This document shows, in pieces, positions 1-5,093 of a stretch of 5,309 nt of DNA. The stretch is taken from the NCBI GenBank assembly GCA_025922735.1, contig JAICHI010000100.1:1-5309 (forward strand), read 5' to 3'. Position numbers and translations under genes: made by a program. Numbering within the stretch: position 1 is the first letter of the stretch; each line of letters begins with the position of its first letter. A model generated the notes under the pieces. That model had not been told where the DNA came from. It saw only the letters and a program-made list of their open reading frames with translations, and made no database searches. The stretch is from Nitrososphaeraceae archaeon. GTDB lineage: Archaea; Thermoproteota; Nitrososphaeria; Nitrososphaerales; Nitrososphaeraceae.

Positions 1-16
1 CCCCACCCGGGCAAGG

Positions 17-24
17 CTTATAAT
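17..24 (+). promoter_or_regulatory. TATA-like box A upstream of rtcB
   Basis: The sequence CTTATAAT at 17-24 resembles an archaeal TATA box and follows a purine-rich stretch (gcaagg, 11-16) that could act as the TFB recognition element. With usual archaeal spacing, transcription would begin near position 47, almost directly before the TTG at 53 and about 40 bases before the GTG at 89. Assigned by pattern and position only; the upstream gene is outside the window. Confidence 0.45.
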
Positions 25-52
25 TGCTTCACAAGAAATAGCAGCAACAGAA

Positions 53-1528
53 TTGAGTGAACTTATCACTAGGAGCGGCAGCCATCGAGTGAGAAAGGTA
101 AATGACTTTGAGTATAGAATAGACCCAGAGCCGGCCAAAGGTATGAAAGTCCCAGTTACCATCTATGCCAATGAATCCTTGATATCTAAAATGTTGACTG
201 ACAGGACGATTGACCAGGCTACAAATGTCGCCACGCTACCAGGCATCAAAAAGCATGTGATTGTGCTCCCTGATGGCCATGAAGGATATGGCTTTCCTGT
301 CGGCGGTGTTGCGGCAACTGATCTTGAAGAAGGAGTGATCAGCCCAGGTGGGGTCGGCTACGACATCAACTGTGGTGTGCGCTTGATAAGGACGAATCTG
401 ACAGAGCGAGATGTCAGGCCGCGGTTAAAGGATCTGGTAAACGAGCTTTTTAGATCAGTTCCCTCAGGCGTTGGAAGCGAGGGAGCAGTCAAGCTGACAA
501 AGACGGAGCTTGACGAATTACTAGTGGAAGGCGTCAGATGGGCCGTCAGCCATGGATATGGTACTGAAGATGATGCGGAAGCATGTGAAGAGAGTGGTAA
601 GATGCAAGGAGCAGACCCTGCGAGTGTCTCAGACACTGCAAGAAAAAGAGGTGCAGCTCAGCTTGGGAGTCTGGGTTCTGGCAACCATTTCCTTGAAGTG
701 CAAAAAGTAGACAAGATCCTTGACGAGAGGGCGGCCAAGGCGATGGGCATCAATCAAGTCGGCCAGCTGACGGTGCTAATTCATTGCGGCTCCCGTGGCT
801 TTGGCCACCAAATATGCACGGATTACTTGCGTGTTTCTGAATCAGTGATACGAAAATACGGATTGACGCTTGCAGACAGGGAGCTTGCATGCGTGCCCAA
901 CAATTCCAAAGAGGGAGAGGACTACCGCAAAGCAATGTATTCTGCTCTCAATTTCGCATGGGCCAACCGCCAAATGATAACACATTGGACACGGAAAACG
1001 TTTGAGCAATTCTTCAAGTCAAAGGGAAGTGACCTTGGCATGGATCTCGTTTACGATGTTGCGCACAACATCGCCAAGGTGGAGCGTCACAAGGTTAATG
1101 GCAAGGGCACATCGGATGTGGTAGTCCACAGAAAGGGTGCTACAAGGGCTTTCCCTGCAGGCATGGAACAAGTGCCAAGCAAGTACCGGAGCATCGGCCA
1201 GCCAGTAATAATACCCGGCTCAATGGGCACTGCAAGCTGGATTCTACTTGGCAACCAAAATTCACTTGATCTCAGCTTTGGATCTACTGCACATGGAGCA
1301 GGACGGATGATGTCGAGGTCTGCTGCAAAGCGGACCTATACGGCCGACAGCGTGAAAAGTGGACTAGAGTCAAAGGGAATCTATGTCAAAGCGCTCACAA
1401 AGGAAGGGGTGGTCGAAGAGACACCGGAGGCCTACAAGGATGTTGATGCCGTAGTCAATGTATCGCACTCCCTTGGCATTGCTACCAAGGTGGCTAGGCT
1501 CGTGCCAATAGGAGTGATAAAGGGCTAA
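53..1528 (+). CDS. rtcB: RtcB, tRNA-splicing RNA ligase (3'-phosphate/5'-hydroxyl)
   Basis: GTP- and Mn-dependent ligase that joins RNA ends with a 2',3'-cyclic phosphate or 3'-phosphate to 5'-OH ends; in archaea it seals tRNA exons after the splicing endonuclease. The 491 residues cover the whole family length without an intein. Metal ligands are visible in order: D104 and C107 (GVGYDINCGVR), H212 (GSGNHFLEVQ), H244 (IHCGSRGFGHQ) and H338 (YDVAHNI). The histidine that carries GMP is H414 in STAHGAGRMMSR. The PDGHEGYGFPVGG block at 73-85 is also typical. The start is uncertain. TTG at 53 gives the longest form and lies just after the TATA-like box. GTG at 89 (residue 13) has AGGAG 13 bases upstream and still precedes the conserved region. 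The gene leads a plus-strand cassette, and its TAA overlaps the next ATG by one base, suggesting coupled translation. The archease cofactor is not in the window. Confidence 0.96.
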   Translation: MSELITRSGSHRVRKVNDFEYRIDPEPAKGMKVPVTIYANESLISKMLTDRTIDQATNVATLPGIKKHVIVLPDGHEGYGFPVGGVAATDLEEGVISPGGVGYDINCGVRLIRTNLTERDVRPRLKDLVNELFRSVPSGVGSEGAVKLTKTELDELLVEGVRWAVSHGYGTEDDAEACEESGKMQGADPASVSDTARKRGAAQLGSLGSGNHFLEVQKVDKILDERAAKAMGINQVGQLTVLIHCGSRGFGHQICTDYLRVSESVIRKYGLTLADRELACVPNNSKEGEDYRKAMYSALNFAWANRQMITHWTRKTFEQFFKSKGSDLGMDLVYDVAHNIAKVERHKVNGKGTSDVVVHRKGATRAFPAGMEQVPSKYRSIGQPVIIPGSMGTASWILLGNQNSLDLSFGSTAHGAGRMMSRSAAKRTYTADSVKSGLESKGIYVKALTKEGVVEETPEAYKDVDAVVNVSHSLGIATKVARLVPIGVIKG

Positions 1529-1932
1529 TGCCATCCGATGACCCTGACATTGACATAATCAATGCGCGCAAACTAAAGGAACTTCGAGAAAAGGCTACTG
1601 CGATGGAAAAGGCAAAGGCCAGCCAGCGGCAGCAGGAGCAGCAGCCAAAGTCCTCAAGAGAAATAGTATCGGCCTACCTGTATGACAGGGCTGACAAAGT
1701 ACTAGACCTTGCCTACGAGCAGTATCCTGCCCAGACTGAAGCGATTATCACAAGAATTGCCAGACTTATTTTAGATGGCGTAATAACAAGCAGGATATCA
1801 GGAGGCGAACTCTTGACGCTTTTCAGGTCTGTGGGCCTTAACATAAGAGTCAACACCACAATCAAGGTTGAAGAGGATGGCAAGTTGATCTCGTTCTCTG
1901 AGAAAATCAAGCAGCAGAATGATTTGCCTTGA
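1528..1932 (+). CDS. PDCD5/TFAR19-family DNA-binding protein
   Basis: Small basic protein of the PDCD5 family, usually annotated in archaea as a DNA-binding protein; its exact cellular role in archaea is not settled. Of 134 residues, the first 34 or so form a charged helix beginning with the family's acidic DPDIDIINARKLKEL pattern. A Gln-rich linker follows (about 33-40). A compact helical core then spans about 43-105, with the family pattern of a helix ending in a Leu/Asp turn, then I..IARLILDGVI..RI and GGELLTLFRSVG. The C-terminal strand region (VNTTIKVEEDG, about 108-118) carries basic and acidic residues and is slightly longer than in many homologues. No signal peptide or membrane segment is visible. 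ATG at 1528 shares its A with the rtcB stop (TAATG), and GGAG at 1511-1514 could assist initiation. Expected to be co-transcribed with rtcB. Family assignment is by pattern recognition. Confidence 0.85.
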   Translation: MPSDDPDIDIINARKLKELREKATAMEKAKASQRQQEQQPKSSREIVSAYLYDRADKVLDLAYEQYPAQTEAIITRIARLILDGVITSRISGGELLTLFRSVGLNIRVNTTIKVEEDGKLISFSEKIKQQNDLP

Positions 1933-1934
1933 TA

Positions 1935-2264
1935 ATGGGAACATTTATTCTGGACTTTCAGACAATTGATTTTGAACCTGATGCCAAGATTGCAGTAGAT
2001 ATGCTCTCTGACTACCAGAGGCTCTACCAGCTGGAAAACTCGTTTGCTCTTGACCCACCGGTACAGAGTCTCGGCTGGTCTTTTGCGAAGATGTTTCTGG
2101 CAGGCCGATTCGTGGAGAAGATATATGCACATCAGGCTTACAAAATAGAGGCTTCAAAAGGCAAAAAACTTGAAGACAAGTTCGTTGCGTGGCTTCAAAA
2201 GGAATTGAAAAATAGAGGCTGCAGCGCGCAGATAAAAATAGCGCCAGAAATGAAATCGATCTAG
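1935..2264 (+). CDS. small conserved-looking protein of unknown function
   Basis: I do not recognise this protein. The most plausible start is ATG at 1935, two bases after the preceding TGA, giving 109 residues; a TTG at 1929 would add two residues and overlap the upstream gene. The N-terminus ([23 protein letters not shown], read as two short strands and a helix) contains alternating hydrophobics. The middle (about residues 22-65) looks helical with aromatic residues ([21 protein letters not shown]). The C-terminal third is Lys-rich ([19 protein letters not shown]). There is no signal peptide, transmembrane stretch or cysteine metal cluster (one Cys). Close packing behind rtcB and the PDCD5 gene argues that it is expressed with them, so a nucleic-acid-related role is possible but only by association. 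Its TAG stop overlaps the stop of the convergent rps11 gene in a shared CTAG. Confidence 0.75.
   Translation: MGTFILDFQTIDFEPDAKIAVDMLSDYQRLYQLENSFALDPPVQSLGWSFAKMFLAGRFVEKIYAHQAYKIEASKGKKLEDKFVAWLQKELKNRGCSAQIKIAPEMKSI
2208..2238 (-). terminator. candidate T-rich terminators for rps11
   Basis: Read on the minus strand, two TTTTT runs (2238-2234 and 2212-2208) follow the rps11 stop by about 23 and 50 bases, with a TTTTTT run further on at 2168-2163. Archaeal RNA polymerase commonly terminates at such U-rich tracts without a strong hairpin. They lie inside the convergent small gene, so its codons (Lys AAA/AAG) also explain them; support is modest. Confidence 0.3.
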
Positions 2265-2671
2265 ACTCTGCGTCCTCTTCTGCCGCCTGGCTTTCTTGTA
2301 GTGTCGTGCGGTACAGGAGTCACATCGTCGATCCTACCAATGCGAAAGCCTGCTCTCGCAAGTGCCCTGATAGCAGCCTGAGCGCCGGGACCTGGAATTC
2401 TTGGACCTACTCCACCGACAGCACGTACGCGAATATGCAAGGCATTGATGCCCTTTGCCTTGGCCGTTTCAGCCGCCGCTACAGCAGACTTCATGGCTGC
2501 GTAGGGAGATGATTCATAACGGTCAGCGGTAACGTGGCGTCCGCCAGAGCTAAATGAGATTGTCTCGCTTCCACTTAAATCGGTAATATGGACAAGCGTG
2601 TTATTGTAACTGCTAAAAATGTGAGCTACTCCCCACTTTGTTTGGGTAATGTCGCCTGTTGTTTCAGACAT
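2261..2671 (-). CDS. rps11: 30S ribosomal protein uS11 (archaeal S11)
   Basis: Small-subunit ribosomal protein of the platform, contacting 16S rRNA near the decoding region and mRNA exit. The 136 residues match the family length. Diagnostic segments in order: [15 protein letters not shown] near residue 20, [19 protein letters not shown] in the centre, [20 protein letters not shown], and the C-terminal [21 protein letters not shown] block, whose basic tail is typical of archaeal and eukaryotic uS11. I choose ATG at 2671; an adjacent TTG at 2674 would add one residue. A TTTTTAA box about 30 bases upstream would place the transcript start only a few bases before this ATG, so the message may be nearly leaderless. 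It follows thiL on the same strand by 36 bases. Neighbours usual for archaeal uS11 (uS13, uS4, RNA polymerase subunit D) are absent from the window. Its stop shares CTAG with the convergent gene. Confidence 0.97.
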   Translation of the reverse strand: MSETTGDITQTKWGVAHIFSSYNNTLVHITDLSGSETISFSSGGRHVTADRYESSPYAAMKSAVAAAETAKAKGINALHIRVRAVGGVGPRIPGPGAQAAIRALARAGFRIGRIDDVTPVPHDTTRKPGGRRGRRV

Positions 2672-2697
2672 CAATTTGAACTTGCTTCTGTAGAGAG

Positions 2698-2704
2698 TTA
2701 AAAA
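2698..2704 (-). promoter_or_regulatory. TATA-like box for rps11
   Basis: On the minus strand TTTTTAA (2704 to 2698) lies directly after the thiL stop (TAA at 2709-2707), about 30 bases before the rps11 ATG. This spacing fits an archaeal box A driving a near-leaderless transcript. The same T run could help end the thiL message, so the site may serve both purposes. It is supported by position and composition only. Confidence 0.45.
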
Positions 2705-2706
2705 CG

Positions 2707-3660
2707 TTATCGCTTATGGAAATGCATATAGCCCCTGTTCTCAAGCAGCTTATTCCTTACAAAGACGTTGCCAGAGCCCCTTTGCACTCTGCCTATGACA
2801 TGCAGACTAACACCTGCTTTCCTTGCTGCAGCCTCTGCCTGCCTTATTTTTGTATGTGAAATCGTTGCCACAATCTCATATTCTTCACCACCGTGGAAGA
2901 CCAACTCGTGTTTGTCAAGGCTGTTTTCCTCTGCGAACTTGTCCAAGCCTTCTACTGCTGGAATGCCATAAATTATGATGTCGACTCCCTCACTTTGGCT
3001 TGCCAGTTCGTATAGAGATACTGCAAGTCCATCACTTGAATCAATAGAGGATGAAAAATATCTTGCAAGCGCCAACCCGAAGCTCTGCCTTGGGTGGGGC
3101 TCAAGCACAGACTTCACTGCATGCTTTCGGAAACTGCTGCTGACAGTAATCGCATTTGCATCTTGCAGCAGAATCGCTAGGCCTGCAGGAGCAAATCCAA
3201 ATGCCCCAGATACGATGACAAAATCTCCTGGCTTCGCTCCACTTCTTGTTGGAACTTTGAATCTGGGAAAGCCAATCATGGTGCAGTCAATAACAAGCTC
3301 GCCAGCTTCGTTTGTGTCCCCTCCCACTATTTTGACTCCAAATTCATTTGATGCAATAGCGAAGCCCTCAGCAAGCCCTTCAATATCTGGCCGCCGCGTG
3401 GAGCAGCTTTTTGGTATGCCAAGTGAAATTACCGCTGCATGTGGTCTGACACCCTTGGCAGCGAGATCGCTTATGCATGAGACGATACTTTTTCGTGCAG
3501 CCTGCCAGGGTTTCATACCACTAGGGACATCGGTACTTGCAACCAGCATATCGCTTTTGATAACAATTCCCTTGTCTATTAGCGCTACGTCGTCAAGATT
3601 GCTTATACCCAGCTTATTCGCAAAGATCCGGATAATCTGTTTTTCATCTAACTTGGTCAT
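2707..3660 (-). CDS. thiL: ThiL, thiamine-monophosphate kinase
   Basis: ATP-dependent kinase that converts thiamine monophosphate to thiamine diphosphate, the last step of cofactor synthesis; cytosolic. It belongs to the AIRS/PurM superfamily, normally a homodimer. The 317 residues are full length. Visible motifs: DDVALID at 23-29, the archaeal-type [13 protein letters not shown] at 37-49, RKSIV followed by SDLAAKG at 64-70 (Mg-ATP binding), GGDTN at 113-117, SGAFG at 151-155, SIDSSDGL at 205-212 and GGEEYE at 257-262. All signature acidic residues expected for metal and phosphate binding seem present. The ATG at 3660 lies inside the 3' end of the upstream phosphohexomutase gene (17-base overlap, different frame). 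The next ATG would remove the N-terminal motif, so this start is favoured and translation is probably coupled; AAGGT about 10-15 bases upstream is a weak ribosome site. Related AIRS-family enzymes (SelD, HypE, PurM) fit less well. Confidence 0.93.
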   Translation of the reverse strand: MTKLDEKQIIRIFANKLGISNLDDVALIDKGIVIKSDMLVASTDVPSGMKPWQAARKSIVSCISDLAAKGVRPHAAVISLGIPKSCSTRRPDIEGLAEGFAIASNEFGVKIVGGDTNEAGELVIDCTMIGFPRFKVPTRSGAKPGDFVIVSGAFGFAPAGLAILLQDANAITVSSSFRKHAVKSVLEPHPRQSFGLALARYFSSSIDSSDGLAVSLYELASQSEGVDIIIYGIPAVEGLDKFAEENSLDKHELVFHGGEEYEIVATISHTKIRQAEAAARKAGVSLHVIGRVQRGSGNVFVRNKLLENRGYMHFHKR

Positions 3661-4993
3661 ACACTTTCTGGACCTTTTCGGTTGCCATCTTGTAAATCGC
3701 CTGTGCTTTGTCGCCTCTGGATTCGACAGATATCCTGATCGCGTGTTCGGTGTTTGATGGCCTGATCAGTACCCACGAGTCTTCGTCTATTATTGCCTTG
3801 ACTCCGTCTTCTGTCAAAATCGAGTATGAATCGCTCTTGAAGACATCAGGCAGCTTTTCGATCACTGCTTTGTGCAGCGAAGAATTAGCCACTATCTTCG
3901 ATCGTATTTGTGCAAATTGCGATGCAAACTTTAGGCATTCGTCTACAGTCTTCTTGTCAAGTGTTGATATCGTTGCCGCTGCCAAGAGACCATCGCGGCA
4001 CATGTTAATATTAGGCATGATAAACCCGGCACTGCTGCCCTCGCCACCTGCCTCTGCATTCACATCAAGCATCTTGCTGACGACATTTGCCTCACCTACT
4101 TTGGAGTATGCAAGAACCTTGCCATTGCTCTTATGGATGTATTTCTCTATTGCAACACTGGTATCGATGCTTGTAACAAACTTTTTCAGACCTATCTCCA
4201 ATACTCTTGCGATACACAGCAGCAGCGTTGCGTCTGGGCTCAATTTTTCACCTTTGCTGTTGACAACTACAAGCCTGTCAGCATCTAGATCAAGTCCAAA
4301 ACCATGGTCTAGTTTGTTTGCAGTTACAAGCGCGCGCAGGTCTGCTAGGTCATCTGCAGTGGGATCCGGACCCCTTGATGATATGCCTGCAATGCCATTG
4401 ATGCTGTAATACTTGTATCCTAGCTTTTTGAACATATGTTCTGCATAGCCGCATGCTGCGCCTCCAGCTGCATCGATTCCCACTTTGACGGCTGCAGTAT
4501 TACTCTTTGCCACCTCTGCAATTACATCAGAATAGTTTGAGGAGATCTGAAATTCATTTCCAAATTTGCCCGGATGATCGCTTGTCATCTTGAGCATTTC
4601 CTCCAACTCATGCTCAAACAAGCCTCTACCATCTATTATGAACTTGAGCCCGTTCCACTCTAGAGGGTTATGCGACGCAGTGACTATAATACCAGCGCCA
4701 TACTTTCGCGCTTCTCTAAATGCCGCGGGGGTGGGGGCAATGCCAAGGTTGTAAACATCGATACCCGCAGCCATCAGACTTGCAGTCACAATTTGAGCAA
4801 TAATGGTGCTGGATGGACGGGTATCTCGCGCTACTACACACTTGCTGGACTTGATTAAGCCTGCAAACTGGCCTGCGAACCTGTCTACCTCATGAAGGTT
4901 GAGGTCTTGTCCGTAGATGCCTCGGACTCCTGAGATCGATATTTTCACATCAAAAACACTGTTCTCAGTGTTATTTATTTTAGCGTGAAGCAT
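3644..4993 (-). CDS. glmM: phosphohexomutase, GlmM/phosphomannomutase type
   Basis: Alpha-D-phosphohexomutase that moves phosphate between C6 and C1 of a hexose or hexosamine, supplying sugar-1-phosphates for UDP-GlcNAc or GDP-mannose and hence glycans. Four family sites are visible: phosphoserine loop TASHNP with S107; Mg loop DLDADR with D235, D237, D239; sugar-specificity loop GGEGSS at 316-321; phosphate-binding loop RPSNTEHAIRI at 411-421. The specificity loop is closest to the archaeal phosphoglucosamine-mutase form (GGEGNG), but substrate cannot be fixed by eye, so the symbol is tentative. The fourth loop differs from the common RPSGTEP. The 449 residues from ATG 4993 are typical in length. 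However, GTG at 4948 (residue 16) would give MKISISGVRGIYG, which resembles family N-termini better, and a TATA-like stretch precedes it by about 29 bases. First gene of the run into thiL; divergent from the tRNA half. Confidence 0.9.
   Translation of the reverse strand: MLHAKINNTENSVFDVKISISGVRGIYGQDLNLHEVDRFAGQFAGLIKSSKCVVARDTRPSSTIIAQIVTASLMAAGIDVYNLGIAPTPAAFREARKYGAGIIVTASHNPLEWNGLKFIIDGRGLFEHELEEMLKMTSDHPGKFGNEFQISSNYSDVIAEVAKSNTAAVKVGIDAAGGAACGYAEHMFKKLGYKYYSINGIAGISSRGPDPTADDLADLRALVTANKLDHGFGLDLDADRLVVVNSKGEKLSPDATLLLCIARVLEIGLKKFVTSIDTSVAIEKYIHKSNGKVLAYSKVGEANVVSKMLDVNAEAGGEGSSAGFIMPNINMCRDGLLAAATISTLDKKTVDECLKFASQFAQIRSKIVANSSLHKAVIEKLPDVFKSDSYSILTEDGVKAIIDEDSWVLIRPSNTEHAIRISVESRGDKAQAIYKMATEKVQKVYDQVR
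4955..4972. promoter_or_regulatory. perfect inverted repeat, possible operator or hairpin at the glmM start
   Basis: AACACTG (4955-4961) and CAGTGTT (4966-4972) are exact reverse complements separated by TTCT. If the mutase starts at GTG 4948, the repeat lies between its TATA-like box and start, the usual place for a repressor site. If it starts at ATG 4993, the repeat is within codons 8-13. A dyad of this quality in an AT-rich leader is suggestive, not proof. Confidence 0.4.
4970..4982 (-). promoter_or_regulatory. AT-rich TATA-like stretch upstream of glmM GTG start
   Basis: On the minus strand this reads TAAAATAAATAAC, centred about 29 bases before the GTG at 4948. Archaeal spacing would put the transcript start near 4950, giving an almost leaderless mRNA for the shorter protein. 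No comparable box was found 25-30 bases before the ATG at 4993 (the stretch there reads about AAACAAATGAAAC). Confidence 0.35.
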
Positions 4994-5000
4994 TAAATAA
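4993..5000 (+). promoter_or_regulatory. TATA-like box for the tRNA-Thr gene
   Basis: TTAAATAA at 4993-5000 is centred about 30 bases before the first tRNA base at 5027, which suits an archaeal tRNA promoter starting a few bases upstream. It overlaps the ATG of the divergent mutase ORF, another reason to doubt that start. Because the tRNA half joins an open integrase frame, transcripts from here would run into integrase sequence. Confidence 0.5.
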
Positions 5001-5026
5001 CGAGGTGCGGAAGTTTCATTTGTTTT

Positions 5027-5064
5027 GCCCTAGTAGCTCAGCAGGCAGAGCGAAGGTTTCGTAA
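5027..5064 (+). tRNA. tRNA-Thr(CGU), 5' half only, interrupted after the anticodon loop
   Basis: The sequence fits a tRNA 5' half at every position. Acceptor strand GCCCTAG is 5027-5033; T8 and A9 follow. The D arm is GCTC-AGCAGGCA-GAGC at 5036-5051, with A14, G15, G18-G19 and A21 in place. Base 26 is G5052, the anticodon 5' strand is AAGGT at 5053-5057, and the loop is TTCGTAA at 5058-5064, with U33, anticodon CGT (5060-5062) and purine 37. A partner strand ACCTT should follow, but GGCAT is found, and no T arm or CTAGGGC closing strand appears in the remaining 245 bases. The break lies at the anticodon loop, a known target site for tyrosine integrases and also the canonical archaeal intron position (37/38). 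An integrase frame continues directly, so I read this as an attachment-site junction. A very long intron, or a tRNA made from separately transcribed halves, is less likely. Confidence 0.8.
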
Positions 5065-5065
5065 G
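5057..5065 (+). repeat. TTTCGTAAG, copy 1: putative att core in the tRNA anticodon loop
   Basis: This 9-base stretch contains the tRNA-Thr anticodon loop and the point where tRNA homology ends. An identical copy lies at 5096-5104, 39 bases (13 codons) downstream, in the same reading frame (Phe-Arg-Lys in both). Likely the crossover core of the integrase or part of it; the other end of the element, where a further copy would be expected, is not in the window. Confidence 0.5.
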
Positions 5066-5076
5066 GCATTTTCTTC

Positions 5077-5093
5077 AGAAGATTATATCTTCT
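5077..5093. repeat. inverted repeat between the two TTTCGTAAG copies
   Basis: AGAAGAT (5077-5083) and ATCTTCT (5087-5093) are exact reverse complements around TAT. A second, overlapping dyad TCTTC-A-GAAGA spans 5072-5082. Both sit between the two putative core copies, as integrase arm or core-flanking binding sites might. They also code for part of the integrase N-terminus (SSEDYIFS), so they may be incidental. Confidence 0.4.

Noticed and set aside
358..636. 92-codon minus-strand frame inside rtcB
   Set aside because: Antisense to the conserved RtcB metal-binding region; Ser-rich shadow translation.
1713..2132. 139-codon minus-strand frame across the PDCD5 and small-protein genes
   Set aside because: It spans two plus-strand genes joined almost without gap, has no ribosome site or promoter seen, and no recognisable motifs.
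2975..3757. 260-codon open frame on the plus strand opposite thiL and the mutase end
   Set aside because: It lies antisense to thiL, whose motifs are unmistakable; its translation is Ser/Pro/Leu-rich without recognisable domains, as expected of a shadow frame.
3708..4409. 233-codon open frame on the plus strand opposite the phosphohexomutase gene
   Set aside because: Antisense to conserved mutase motifs (DLDADR, GGEGSS, RPSNTEH); low-complexity Ser/Leu-rich product and no start signals.
5077..5093. Inverted repeat after the tRNA half considered as a transcription terminator or split-tRNA leader
   Set aside because: It is AT-rich, is followed only by CATTTCG rather than a clear T tract, and is part of an integrase coding frame; no complementary 3' half is in the window to support a split-tRNA leader.
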